A stretch of 64,000 nt of DNA from contig OV050032.1 of NCBI GenBank assembly GCA_920105625.2, forward strand, positions 132,723,897-132,787,896, given 5' to 3'. Position 1 is the stretch's first letter; each line of letters starts with the position of its first letter. Of this stretch, positions 37,745 through 49,527 are shown piece by piece. A program made the translations under genes and the position numbers. The notes beneath the pieces are model-generated. The model was not told the DNA's origin. It saw only the letters and a program-made list of their open reading frames with translations, and did no database searches. Origin of the DNA: Clusia tigrina. Taxonomy: Eukaryota > Arthropoda > Insecta > Diptera > Clusiidae.

Positions 37745-38503
37745 CTACGCCTTCCTTAAACATGCTGAAGCTTCGGACGACAGGAACAATATGCTCGGAT
37801 AGCGACTTAAAAAATCAACGAGCCTCAAACTGCTGCCGCTCCGGTGTTCGATTTGATAGTTAAAGTCCTGCAGGTGCATAATCCACTGCACTACTTCACG
37901 TGGTACATCAGCTTTGTTAACGGTTTGTTTAAAAGCTGCGCAGTCTGTTACTAACTTAAATTGTATCCCCAGTAAGTATGATCGGAATTTTTTCATGGCC
38001 AGATGGGCGGCTTTTACTTCGAGTAAATAGCTATTTTGTTTAGCTTCGCGTTCCAATGTTTTCTTACTCAAATATGCAACTGGATGTAGTCGTCCCTCAA
38101 ATTCCTGCAAGAGTGCTGCTCCAAACCCATCTTTCGATGCATCTGTGTGCAGTTCTGTTGGTGCGGTTTGACAATAAATACAAAGTACTGGTTCTTGCGT
38201 AAGTATTTCCTTGAGGTGTTCTACAGCTTGGACTTGTTCAGCATTCATTACAAAGGGCGTGTCTTTTTTTAGCAAGCTTATTAAAGGTCGGGCAATTTGG
38301 GCGTATCCCTCAACAAATTTTCTTAAATACCCTGTGAGACCCAACAGTGATTGAACCGCTTTAACATCCTTAGGCAAAGGGAATTTGATTATAGCCTTTA
38401 TTTTTTCCGTGCCTGGCCAGATTTTGCCTCCTTCAACTCGGTAGCCCAAAATATCAATATTGTTTTTTAGAAAAATGCATTTTTTCCATTTAATATTCAG
38501 CAC
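37745..38503 (-). pseudogene. RT thumb and RNase H of Gypsy element 3
   Basis: Reads KKCIFLKNNIDILGYRVEGG, LLGLTGYLRKFVEGYAQIAR, then the RNase H motifs LHTDASKDGFGAALLQEFEG, REAKQNSYLLEVKAAHLAMK and LVTDCAAFKQTV. It ends at a stop near 37745; a frameshift separates it from the integrase. The domain order is normal for Gypsy pol. Confidence 0.8.
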
Positions 38504-38507
38504 ATGT

Positions 38508-38907
38508 TCGCAGTACTTTCTTTAACTTATCTAGACATGATTCAGCGGTCTCCCCGTATATGACGATATCATCGATGTACAGTTCCATAATGTCTTGATT
38601 TATCAACTCTTGGAAGATACACTTTACATACCGCGTAAAAACTGCTGGTGAATTGCAAAATCCGAAGGGCGCTCTATTAAACTCAAAGAGCCCCTCTTTG
38701 GTCGTAAAAGCTGTGATTTTTTGCTTGATTCCTCTATTGACACGAGGAAAAAACCATTTTCAAGATCCATCACCGTGTAGAATTTTGCTGCTTGCAGCTT
38801 AACCAAAACATCTTCAATTATCGGCATCGGAAATCTATCCTTCAAGACCATGGCATTTAGTTTTCGAAAATCTATGCATACGCGATATGAACCGTCTTTT
38901 TTTTCAA
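38508..38907 (-). pseudogene. RT core of Gypsy element 3, frameshifted
   Basis: Pieces in several frames: VIEKKDGSYRV and FRKLNAMVLKDRFPMPIIED, FYTVMDLENGFFLVSIEESS, and a catalytic YIDDIVIYGE at about 38552-38579. The middle (from about 38740) is shifted and mistranslated. At least two frameshifts are needed to explain it. Confidence 0.75.
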
Positions 38908-39738
38908 TTACACTACAATTACAACTACTCTGCTTGCGAAATTTGAATATGATTTTCGGACTATACCTTGTAGCATCCAGTCATTTATCTGCTTTCTGAC
39001 TATTTCTTCTTCGACTGACCGAAAGGGTTTGATATTGCTATCCGGCGTGATGATTAGCTGCACAGGACTCTCTTCTTTGGCTGCTGGTTGATACTCCTCT
39101 ACCAGAGTCTTAATTGAAATTTTGTATTTTAGCGGTACATCAATTTCTTGAGTCGTTTCCGTAATATTATAATCAAGATCGATGTGGTTTATCGACTCGC
39201 TGGCGTAGGAAGGTCTTATTCCCGTAAATCTGTACCCGTTTTCTCCTGATTCGTAATAAAACTTGCGCATGAAGTCATAGCCAAGCAACATTTGAAATTT
39301 TACCACACCGTCTGAGACTACAACAACATTATGTTCCATTTTTAAATTGTCGACCGAAATTTCACAATTAAATTGTCCAATTGGAAATGTCTTGGTGTTT
39401 CCTAACCCGATTAGAGTTGTGCCGGTTTTACTCAAACGAATATTGTTTAGTTTATTTAAAACACAATTTGCAATAATTGTAACGTCTGCACCAGTCTCTA
39501 TCAAACAATTTATTTCTACACCGTTTATGTGAATTTGTTTGATACGGTCCTCTTTGATATTACGATTAACATTTCGCGAACCTTCCATACAGTTTATCGC
39601 TATATGACCCGTTTTGTTACATTTAAAACACTTGGTTTCTGCACGACACTCTTTACGTTTGTGCTCCGTAGAGCCACAGTTATAACAATGAATGCTTTTT
39701 TCTCTATCAGTCTGAGTATTGCTTTGTACTTTATTCAT
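38908..39738 (-). pseudogene. Gag zinc knuckles and protease of Gypsy element 3
   Basis: Two CCHC knuckles (CYNCGSTEHKRKEC, CFKCNKTGHIAINC) are followed by the protease segment NCLIETGADVTIIANCVLNK. The usual catalytic D-T/S-G reads E-T-G, so the active-site Asp is replaced. The start of RT (VQLIITPDSNIKPFRSVEEE, MLQGIVRKSYSNFASRVVV) follows in the same frame before it is lost at 38908. Confidence 0.8.
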
Positions 39739-39890
39739 TTTTTCTTTCGGCTTTTCGTATTTGTTTACCCGTTCATAACTTTCGTATTGGGCTTTTAATT
39801 CTTTAAATGTTTTGCAACGATATAAAAATTATTTATATTCTTGTTTAATTCTCAGACCGTCCACAACATATCGAATAACTGATACATCCT

Positions 39891-40541
39891 CTACACCACC
39901 ATTAAATGCATTTTTTTCATTTGCAAAATATATTCCGAAAAACTTTCGTCATCAAACTTCTTCCTTTCAGCCAACGATTTATGTACGTCGAAACTGCTGT
40001 ACTCTGATGTAAATTCTTCAACTAGCAAATTTTTCAATCCTTCATAATCGCTCACTATTTCTGATTCCAAGAACAACTTTGCTGCTGCTGTCATTTTTGC
40101 TCGTGCCCTTACAAATTTCTGTTTGTTACTCAATCCATATGCTTCTGCGTTCTTTTCAAAATTTTCCAACCACTTTCCAATCGGTATCGACTTCCCATCA
40201 AAGTCTGGAACGATCTTCCCGAAATTTTCTGCTGTTATTCCTTCGCTGTTTTGTTGTTGTTCTTCCCTTTGTGCTTTCAAGGTTAACAACTTAATAAGTT
40301 GTGTCAATTCCGTTTCTTCGCTTGCCATTTCACGATTTTCTCTTTCCCCTTCTGTTACGTCTTCGTACTCAGATGAACTGCTGCTGTCGTCCTTTTCTAT
40401 GTTTGTTTTAATTTCTACGTTTGGTACTGCTTCAACAGCCGATGCGCTGCGTAACCCTGATCTCGTTGGTTTTGTTTCTTTTCTCAGTTTTTTGCTTCTG
40501 CTTGCCTTTGCTGGAGCAATATCGGCCTCCGTTACTTCCAA
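39891..40541 (-). pseudogene. Gag core of Gypsy element 3
   Basis: Basic and acidic N-terminal tract (SRSKKLRKETKPTRSGLRSA, DDSSSSSEYEDVTEGERENR), then a gag core (IVPDFDGKSIPIGKWLENFE, FVRARAKMTAAAKLFLESEI). The open frame has no ATG at its beginning; the true start is uncertain and probably lies upstream in another frame. A frameshift near 39890 separates it from the knuckle region. Confidence 0.7.
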
Positions 40542-40771
40542 TTGTTCTGCTATATCTTCGTTCTTGTATCAAATTCAGAACATAGTACGAATGACGAAAA
40601 CCAACAAAAAAAATATACAAGCGATGCTCTAGTTTGTTTGGTTGTTTTTGCTGCTACTGCTGCTGCTCGCTTCACGGCACACAGAAGTTTTTGTGTTTGT
40701 TTCTCCTGCGTACGCGTCTTTACAAAAAAAAAAAAATGATGACACTCGTTTGGTTGAGCCCCCAAATGTAA

Positions 40772-41032
40772 AAGTAAAAGGAATTCTTTATTAAATGATA
40801 TTAGTTCGGTATTTGAAAATATGTAGTTTGTATGACACGCAAATAAGATTAACTTTTATGACCGACTGACAAATGATATATTAATATGAAAATGAGATTA
40901 GTTCTGTATTTACGACACAAAAATGAGGATAACTTTGGTGACCGACTGACAACTGATCAACTGCTCTTTTCAATTTCTCACGACTGACTGACGTGTTGAT
41001 ATGGCGGCGTTGGTAGTGTTGCCCTGTTTACA
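40772..41032 (-). repeat. 5' LTR of Gypsy element 3
   Basis: 261 bp, the partner of 36257-36519. On the minus strand it is followed by TTACATTTGGGGGCTCAACC, where the tRNA primer-binding site should be. Confidence 0.8.
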
Positions 41033-41036
41033 TATA

Positions 41037-42251
41037 CGAATATATATAATAAATTCACATTTGGAGCATACTTCATATCATAGTTCTGTAACTTAAACGT
41101 CAAATTTTTTACCGTATGAAAAAAAACACAGTATATGTGAGTTCACCTAGAAAAAACGGGTGCCATTGTTCTAAAAACTTCATATTACGAAATTGTACAA
41201 GGAACAGAAAAAAAGGAACAATCAGAATAAAAGAGTTTATCACTTTATAGTATTTTTTATTAGTAAAACGGAATAAAATTATAATATAGAATAATAATAA
41301 TAAGGAAAATTTCTATGCAACAATATTAAAATTATTTGTTTATCCAATTCCATGTATATATTAATGCAAAGTTAGCCTTTTTATACATTACATATCTAAA
41401 AAGAAATCTATATCTACATAAATAAATTATTTTTCCCGGAAAAACCGCACCCAAAATCTCCATTCATTTGGCCCTCCTATTTTAAAATAAGGAAATATCT
41501 TAATTTGTATTAATCTGTCTATATAAATAAATATTAATCTGCCTGTAAATCAATAGTTTACTGGGAAAACTTTAATATATGTACATACATACAATAAAAT
41601 ACCTTTTTTTTGTCAAAACAAACTAAGTAGCACACGCAAAAAGGAAATATGTATCACATCTACTAAGCCAAATGCAGCACTATAATACCAGACATTTTAA
41701 CAAACAAAAAACATATATTTTAATATTACCTTCCATCCGGACCTTCCTTAGGAAATTTGAAGCACTTTTGCCACCCATTGCATCGAAGGACACACTTCCG
41801 CAGTTCAGCCATCTAAATATTTGCTCTGTAATAATAAGTTTATCTTCAATTACAAATTTATAAACAATTTATAATTATAACTCACTGCTTCTGAAATTAC
41901 ACTTTTTAATTTTGTATTTAATCACTCTCAATCACTACTTCACTCTACAAAATATTAAATCCTTTAGTTTCCGATTAAGGCACTGGACGTCAGAATCGAA
42001 AATGGTGAACTTTTTGTCCGAGCTCGACCTGGGTTGCCCATTACGATTATTTTTCTTAATTGGTTGTTAAGAATTTTTTATTTTTATTGTGATATTCAAT
42101 TGTTTGATTTTTATATAGTTTTTTGATAAATTCTGAAGCAATATTTAAGTAAAAGAAGTCAACGTATTGAATTAAATGTTTCTTGCAAGACTATAGTAAC
42201 ACTATATTATAGTATTTCATACACGGCACTGAGCGATTAATTAAATATAAA
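41037..42251. repeat. Block A, copy 2
   Basis: Begins AATTCACATTTGGAGCATAC near 41053 after (TA)n, as does copy 3 at 56163. AT-rich with no convincing gene. It continues to GCACTGAGCGATTAATTAAA, where the jockey element is inserted. At 58.43 kb the same point passes straight into block B. Confidence 0.8.
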
Positions 42252-42589
42252 GAATTTGTAACGCCAGATTTTGAAATTATGGCTGGAATACCACAAGGTA
42301 GTGCGGTTGGACCTATGCTTTACACTCTGTACACTTCCGATCTACCAACGGATAAAAACCTCGTTGCCTCGACTTTCGCGGACAACACAGCTATCCTGAG
42401 CTCTCACCTAAATCCACGGATAACCTTCCGGAATTTAGAGGAAAACCTTAAAAAAAGTTGGCTAGCAGATTGGCACATCAAAGTAAATGAGCAAAAAAGT
42501 GTACATGTGACATTTACTCTTAAGCCCAGTTCTTGTCCGGCAGTCTCCTTAAATGGCATTGTAATCCCGCAAGCAACAGAGGCTAAATA
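42252..42589 (+). pseudogene. Jockey-type RT fragment, left of Gypsy element 2
   Basis: 5'-truncated jockey ORF2 beginning inside the RT: KEFVTPDFEI, then AGIPQGSAVGPMLYTLYTSD and STFADNTAILSSHLN. The catalytic FADD reads FADN, so the second Asp is lost. The frame continues NPRITFRNLEENLKKSWLAD and IPQATEAK to 42589, where Gypsy element 2 interrupts it; it resumes at 47025. TAAATA at 42584-42589 is the left copy of the target duplication. Confidence 0.85.
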
Positions 42590-42828
42590 TGTGGCAGTTA
42601 AATACACATAAAATAATCCCTAAATAAAAACACTTGAAATTTGGCAACCCTAGTGGAGTACTAAAAACAAATACAAATATGGTGCCGTATTTCATTCTTG
42701 ATTTTTCCTTGGAATCGATAAGACGCAAAACATACTAAATCTTGTAAAAATTTTCGTATTAGTTTTAATAAATAAAACTAAGGATTAAATAAAACGTTTT
42801 TTATTGGATTACTCTAAATAGTAACCCA
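42590..42828 (+). repeat. 5' LTR of Gypsy element 2
   Basis: 239 bp, TG...CA ends. An AATAAA-type signal near 42787 and the following ATAAAACG match the 3' copy. TTGGTGACCCCGAC at 42831-42844 follows as the probable primer-binding site. Confidence 0.85.
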
Positions 42829-42849
42829 AATTGGTGACCCCGACTTTTA

Positions 42850-43662
42850 TGGATTACAACAAGCGAGAAATTTTGAGCGATAACGAAAATTCTAACCCAT
42901 CCGACGAAGACACATTTGAAGATCCAATAAACGACATGAGTAGCGACGAAAACGGAGGTGCAGCCTCAAATGTGCAGGTTTGTGGTGAAGTGTTCTGAAT
43001 CTCAATTTGCTGTTGCTAGAATTAAACTTGACGACACAATGTACCATCATGTAATTTCATCATTGGAGCCACAGTATCTTATCCAAGTTGCGGACATTAT
43101 ACGCAACCCACCAGAAAGTAATAAATATAGTGCCGTTAAAGCAGCACTGATTGCTGAATATACTGATTCCGACCATCGCAAGTTAAGAAAATTAATAAAA
43201 GAAATTGAGCTTGGTGATTTTAAGCCCTCTCAACTGCTTAAAAGAATGAAGGACTTAGCTGGCAACAAAATATCTGATGACGCATTAAAATCACTATGGA
43301 TGGAACGTTTACCAGAAACAGTTCGTTCTGTAATAACCATTGTTGACGGTGACTCAACGCGGATGGCTCTTCAGGCCGATAAATTAATGGAAGTGCAAAA
43401 CTACCCCACTATATCAGCTGTTCAACAGGACTCAGCTCTAAGATCTGAAATAGAGGAGCTTCGCAATCAACTAAATGAAATGCGTACATCAAGTCTAAGC
43501 AATAGAGGCCGTTCAAATGATCGTTATCAACAACAACGTAACCGAAGCAACTCAAGACAAAAGGTACGTTTTCCATTTTGTACATTTCATTACCGCTTTG
43601 GAGATAAGGCAAGAAAATGCGAAGAACCTTGCCAATTTAAGAATTTGCAGCCGGAAAACTAA
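42850..43662 (+). pseudogene. Gag of Gypsy element 2
   Basis: The start MDYNKREILSDNENSNPSDE at 42850 runs to a stop at 42997-42999. The main gag is in another frame from about 42980: SESQFAVARIKLDDTMYHHV, LRKLIKEIELGDFKPSQLL, LWMERLPETVRSVIT, then an Arg/Ser-rich tract and the metal-binding motif CTFHYRFGDKARKCEEPC. Compared with element 1, about 60-90 residues that should link the N-terminal leader to the core are missing. Confidence 0.75.
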
Positions 43663-43744
43663 CTGCAGCTCTGTCAACGGCGGCGATTAGAGTTGATGCT
43701 ACAGAAAGCCGTCGCCTTTTCTCACATACCAAAAAACAAAAATA

Positions 43745-45658
43745 CGATACTTAATTGACACCAGAGCCGACTTCTCGGTTCTACCCCCTACAAACCGTAA
43801 CGGTACTCATTCATACAATTTATATGCTGCAAATGGTACTCAAATCAAAACATACGGTACAAAAATCATATCAGTCGACGTTACGAAACCGATTATAGGC
43901 ATCGATTTTTGGTACGAGTATGATCTTTTGGTAGATGTTCGTAGAAAAAAACTAATTGACAACAAGACAAAACTTATGGTTAATATTGTTGTTGACAAAA
44001 GCTGCCACGAGCAAATTTATACAATTTCCCCAATGTTTGATGATTGGGTAAAACAATTACTGCACAAACAAAAAAATTTAACGCAACCTTTTAAGTACAC
44101 AGCTGATTCCACAAATAACACAGTTTACCACCATATCGTCACGGAAGGACCACCTATTTTTTCAAAGCCTAGAAGACTTAACCCGGAAAAGCTGGCTCTT
44201 GCGAAAAGGGAATTCGAGTACATGCTTAAACAAGGTATATGCAGCCCGAGTAGCAGCCAATGGTCCAGCCCACTACACATGGCGCCAAAGAAAACAGAAG
44301 GTGAGTGGCGACCCTGTGGTGATTATAGGCGTTTGAATACGGTGACCAATCCTGACAGGTACCCAATACCTCATATCAACGACATATCCCATAGGCTACA
44401 TGGAAAATCAATTTTTACCACTCTTGATTTGGAGCGCGCTTATCATTAAGTGCCTATTGCATCAGAGGATCGCGAAAAGACAGCTATAGTTATCCCATTT
44501 GGTTTATTCCAATTTAATGTCATGACATTTGGTCTGAGAAATGCCAGCCAATCTTTTCATCGTTATATGGATCAAATTTTTCGTGACCTCGATTTTGTGG
44601 TCGTCTATATTGATGACATCTGTATAGCCTCGTCCAGTGAAGAAGAACATATACAATATTTGAATATCGTTTTTGAACGACTTCAGCAGCACGGTTTAAA
44701 AATAAAAGTTTCAAAGTGTGTCTTCGGGCAGACCGAAATAAAGTTTTTAGGACACCGTATAACAAGAGACGGCGTTTCACCTACAAAAGGAAAAGTTGAA
44801 GCAATTTTAAATTTTAATAAACCAACTCTTACGTGCGACCTCAGACGTTTCATAGCTCTCTTAAATTTTTATCGACGTTTCCTCCCGATTGCGGCATATA
44901 AACAAGGGAAGCTACAAAAACTTATAAGAACAAACAAGAAAAATGATAAAACGCCAGTTGAGTGGGATGATGAATCAACAAAAGCTTTTATAGAATGTAG
45001 AAACAGCCTTACTGAAGCAACTCTACTGGTTCATCCCTCCCCTAATGCAAATTTAGTTTTATGTGTTGATGCTAGCAATTTTTGTGTAGGAGCAGCTATT
45101 CACGAGGTTGTTAAAGACAGTCTTCGGCCCATAGGATTTTTCTCAAAAAGGATGTCTGACACTCAAAAAAGATACAGTACTTTCGATAGAAAACTGCTGG
45201 CAGTGTACCAAGCCGTCAAATATTTCAAGCATATGATCGATGGCCGTAATTGTACCATACTTACGGACCACAAACCGTTAACATTTGCATTCCAACAAAA
45301 TCCGGAAAAGGCAACACCAAAACAAATACGTCAACTTAGCTTCATCAGTGAATACACAACCGACATTCAACATATTTCAGGAAAAGACAACATTGTTGCC
45401 GACACACTGTCGCGTATCGAGGCCATGTTTAACGCCGACCAGCAAAATTTTGAAGAGATAAAAGATGTTAAACAAAATTCTTCGCTGCATTTAAAACATA
45501 TACAGTTACCGGTGTGTCAAGCAACATTATGGTGCGACGTTTCAACAACAAAAGTTCGCCCGTATGTTACTCCATCGTTTAGAAAACAAGTTTTTAATTC
45601 AATTCATAACTTATCACATTCAGGAAAGCGTTCAACAGTTAAGCTGATCACCGAATGA
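43745..45658 (+). pseudogene. Protease, RT and RNase H of Gypsy element 2
   Basis: One frame with a single internal nonsense codon, TAA at 44447-44449 (LERAYH then VPIAS, where Gln is expected). The protease core reads [13 protein letters not shown]: the catalytic DTG has become DTR. RT motifs: [70 protein letters not shown]. RNase H: LCVDASNFCVGAAIHEVV, YSTFDRKLLAVYQAVKYFK and ILTDHKPLTFAFQQNPEK. TGA at 45656-45658 ends it before the integrase zinc domain. Confidence 0.85.
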
Positions 45659-46512
45659 TTCGTCTGGAAGAATATGAAAAATGATATTACCAAAATGGTC
45701 AACTTCTGTCTGGAATGCCAAAAACAAAGGTTAGTAAGCATAATAAGAGTATTTTAAAAGAATTTTATGTTTCTGACAGAAGATTTGAACACGTCAACAT
45801 AGACCTTATAGGGCCACTGCCCCTATCAGATGATCTAAAATATTGTTTAACCTGTGTAGACCGATTTAGCCGCTGGCCAGTCGCTATTCCGATCAAAGAT
45901 ATTACTGCCGAGACTGTGGCACGGGCTTTTTTAAATGGTCGGATAGCACATTACGCTATGCCAAGTGCTATTACTACTGACCAGGGCAGGCAATTCGAGT
46001 CAAAACTTTTTAAAGAACTAACTCAGCTTACAGGTTCCAAACGTTTTCGCACAACCGCTTACCACCCACAGGCAAACGGCCTAGTTGAGCGTATGCACCG
46101 TACTCTTAAATCTGCAATTAAATGTCATACTTCTACAAATTGGACAGATAGCTTGCCTATCGTTTTATTAGGATTGAGAACTGTTTTTAAACCAGATTTG
46201 AATGCCTCGGCGGCTGAAATGATATATGGATCGACCATCAAGCTTCCATGCGAATTTTTTGAAAAACCAACAGAGGACTATGTCGAAAGCGAGTTTATAA
46301 AAAATCTTCGCAGCGTTATTTTTAAACTGAAACCAGTTCCTACTTCTAATCATTCATCTCTTAACATTTTTATTCAAAAGGACCTTGCATCCTGTACCCA
46401 TGTTTTTCTACGAGACGACTCTGTTCGTGCTCCACTGAAAGCACCCTACGATGGTCCTTTTGAAGTAATTAATCGAGACGATAAAAATTTTGACATAAAA
46501 ATTAAAAAATAA
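45659..46512 (+). pseudogene. Integrase of Gypsy element 2
   Basis: The first 56 bp hold FVWKNMKNDITKMVNFCLEC in the pol frame, then a one-base shift. From 45715 the core is intact: FEHVNIDLIGPLPLSDD (Asp), AITTDQGRQFESKLFKEL (Asp), AYHPQANGLVERMHRTLKSA (Glu). The C-terminal GPF module reads APYDGPFEVINRDDK. It ends at TAA 46510-46512. This core shows what is missing from the integrase of element 1. Confidence 0.85.
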
Positions 46513-46779
46513 AATGGTTAAAGTTCCCATAGACAGAATTAAAGCAGCTTTTGTAGCCAGCGAAGACCAGCAGCCCTATTCTTCTACATCTCAAACTCCA
46601 GTCTAGCAACAATTTACAGCAGGTACAAATGCCACGATTGCTCCCGAAACTCCGGCACAAAAGCAGCCTTCGGAAAATGTATATAACCCTCCAGAAACGT
46701 CACGCTCTGGTAGAGCTATAAATATACCAAGAAGATTTGTAAAATTTGTTGCCTGACACCTACATTGAAGGGGGAGTGA

Positions 46780-47024
46780 TGTGGCAGTTAAATACACATA
46801 AAATAATCCCTAAATAAAAACACTTGAAATTTGGCAACCCTAGTGGAGTACTAAAAACAAATACAAATATGGCGCCGCTGACATTAATCATTCTTGATTT
46901 TTCCTTGGAATCGATAAGACGCAAAACATACTAAATCTTCTAAATATTTTCGTATTAGTTTTAATAAATAAAATTACAGATTAAATAAAACGTTTTTTAT
47001 TGGATTACTCTAAATAGTAACCCA
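46780..47024 (+). repeat. 3' LTR of Gypsy element 2
   Basis: 245 bp, preceded by GAAGGGGGAGTGA as polypurine tract. It differs from the 5' LTR by a 10-bp difference near 46875-46890 and a few substitutions. TAAATA at 47025-47030 is the right target duplication. Confidence 0.88.
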
Positions 47025-47680
47025 TAAATACTTAGGAGTGCATTTTGACCGACGGCTCACCTGGAAAAAACATATAGAAGCCAAGAAAATGCAAATGAAA
47101 CTCAAGGCAAGTTCCTTGCATTGGCTTACCAGCCGAAAATCAAAACTGCGATTGGAGTATAAAGTACTTATATTCAAGGCTGTAATTAAACCGATTTGGA
47201 CTTATGGTATTCAGATATGGGGCACTACTAGTGCATCAAACTTGCAAATAATTCAAAGGGCTCAATCGAAAATTCTGAGAACGATCAGCGGCGCTCCATG
47301 CTTCGTCAGAAACGAAAATATTCATCGCGACCTTAATACAGCACCCGTTGAAGAAGAACTAGCAGTTTTAAAAACAATATACCAATCCAAACTCCGGTGT
47401 CATCCTAACGAACTAGCAAGGAATCTGCTTCGCAGTATGAATACATCTCGTCTTAAAAGGCCACTTTTTTAAAAATTGAGTTTCTTTATATTTATATTTT
47501 TATTTTTATTTTTTCTACATAATTTACATAATACTGGAACTAAAATTGCTCTAAGCACTAGCGCGGAGCATCAATTTATTTATTAGTTGTAATCTTTGTA
47601 AAATAATTGTTGGTTTCGATGGAAAAGATGCAATAAATAAAGCAATGTTGAATTAAAAAAAAATAATAATAATAATTTAA
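47025..47680 (+). pseudogene. Jockey-type RT C-terminus and 3' UTR, right of Gypsy element 2
   Basis: Resumes the frame broken at 42589: KYLGVHFDRRLTWKKHIEAK, KAVIKPIWTYGIQIWGTTSA, LQIIQRAQSKILRTISGAPC and NTSRLKRPLF, stop at 47470-47472. A 3' UTR of about 185 bp and an A-rich tail (AAAAAAAATAATAATAATAA) follow. Together with 42252-42589 it is a 5'-truncated insertion at the A/B boundary. Confidence 0.85.
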
Positions 47681-49522
47681 TTGTATGAATTTTGACAACG
47701 TGTTGAGTAATTCCAAGTAGATAAGATTTTGTACGCTACATGGTATTTGTTTTTCGTTATTTGTAATTTAGCTAATTGGGTGTTTGTGAAATGAATTCTC
47801 AATAATAATAAATAAAATAACGTAATTAAATAAACTATCAAATCTATTTATGTGAAAATTAGTAATTGAAATAATACTGTATAGATTGTTAAATGTAGAC
47901 ATGCTTTCGAAGAAGCATTATATATATATTTTCATTTACAAAATTCCGCAGAATTCATATATTTATAGACTGCTTTCTGCTTTGGTATTTCATAATTTGA
48001 CTAATACATTGTAATTTGCCTGGAATATATTTTGTATTCATTAGATTTTTAGCTGTGAATTGAAATTAAATTGCCCTGAAAAATAGTTCTTTCAAAACAA
48101 AAACAAAGTATATAATATTTATTTAATTAAATATATGTACTGAATTGTGTTGCTTTTTTCTCTTATATTTATTACTAGACATTTAAAGTAATATTAACAA
48201 CATAGTTTAATGATAACAGATAAATATCTTATTATAATAGATAAATATTTTCTTTAATTTTTTGCACTTTTGTTGGCATTAAGTTTATTAAAAAGAATAA
48301 ACAAGCCAAAAAAATTATAAACTAATATAAGAATTAAATAATAGTTTTAATAAATTTATTTTAGCATATAGAGTAGTGTACCTAATATTAGTAATGATCA
48401 AAATTATTAATCAGAAATAGTATTCACTAAATTGAATTTGGTAATTTTTGGAATGAGAATAGCATTAAAATATTAACGAACGACAACCCCAAATAGTGCT
48501 TTTTCCGAAACTCACCAGTTGGTTTACATCCAGTGTGGAATGAAAAATTGGTTTGTTTACATCCAGTGGGGAAAAAATTACCAGCAATTCAAGTATTCTG
48601 TGAATGGATAAGTAAGTTTCATTTCTCATATTCTCTGCTTCATATCTCCGTCTTTGTAGAATATACATTCGAACTCAGTAAACATCCTTAAGGTTGCCTG
48701 GCATTCTTCGTTGTTCATATAAGATAAATTGAAATTGTCTTTTATGTTGTTATTTCCTATTTGTAAGTTATAGAACCTAACAGTCCGATGGAAACAAGAG
48801 TCTTATGGAACGGTATGATACCAACGTATGCAAACTTATTTTCTGATGTACACTTAGCGAGAACTTGCCCAGAGTGATTAGTAAATATTAGAATATTTAA
48901 ATGTTCCTTGATAATATGCTTACAGAAATAATGAATGAAAATTTTTCGGCCCCCATTGGAATAAGCTTTGGATTCGTCAATCTATCGAATCTAACACCGT
49001 CAATCCATCGATACCAACGTAGGCAAGTTTCTTTTCTGATGTACATTAACGATGTGTTACCATATTTATAAAAACCTCAAATTTACTTACACACTTATGC
49101 GTTATTTAAACCAATATCTTGTCGAAAATTCTCCTCAGCCACTTTCGTATTTCAAAAGTTGAAATCTTTGTACAAGCACAATATTAAAAGAAATAATTTA
49201 ATGTCACGTAGAACGTTTACTTACAACTGTAGAAACCTATTTCAGTCAATGATGGTTGCAAACTATTTTAGCTGTAAAAATGCACGTATATTTTCGCGGC
49301 AATGAAGCTACCTTTGGGTTATGGTGTTTTTAAAATAAAGTAAATAAATACGAAACAGATGCTTTCACTATTCACTTTTCTCTTTGCAATAAATTTTCTT
49401 ACCAAATTTTAAAGAAATACACCACATCCCCAGAGATGCATTAAAAATTGCGATTAATTACATTAATTAACAGTAATAACAGGTATAAGAAAACATAAAT
49501 TTCAATAACAAACAAATATAAG
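47681..49522. repeat. Block B, copy 2
   Basis: Matches 227-2070 through its whole length, again following the jockey tail and leading into the Brca2-like 3' end. No gene seen. Confidence 0.85.
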
Positions 49523-49527
49523 TTGGT

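Larger units (their letters stand above)
42590..47024 (+). mobile_element. Gypsy element 2 (Ty3/Gypsy, nested in jockey)
   Basis: Complete structure: LTRs 42590-42828 (239 bp) and 46780-47024 (245 bp), both starting TGTGGCAGTTAAATAC and ending AACCCA, with TAAATA duplicated on each side. Removing the element and one TAAATA restores an unbroken jockey reading frame. Gag, protease, RT, RNase H and integrase are in order but broken by two nonsense codons, frameshifts and a gag deletion. Similar to Gypsy element 1. Confidence 0.92.
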
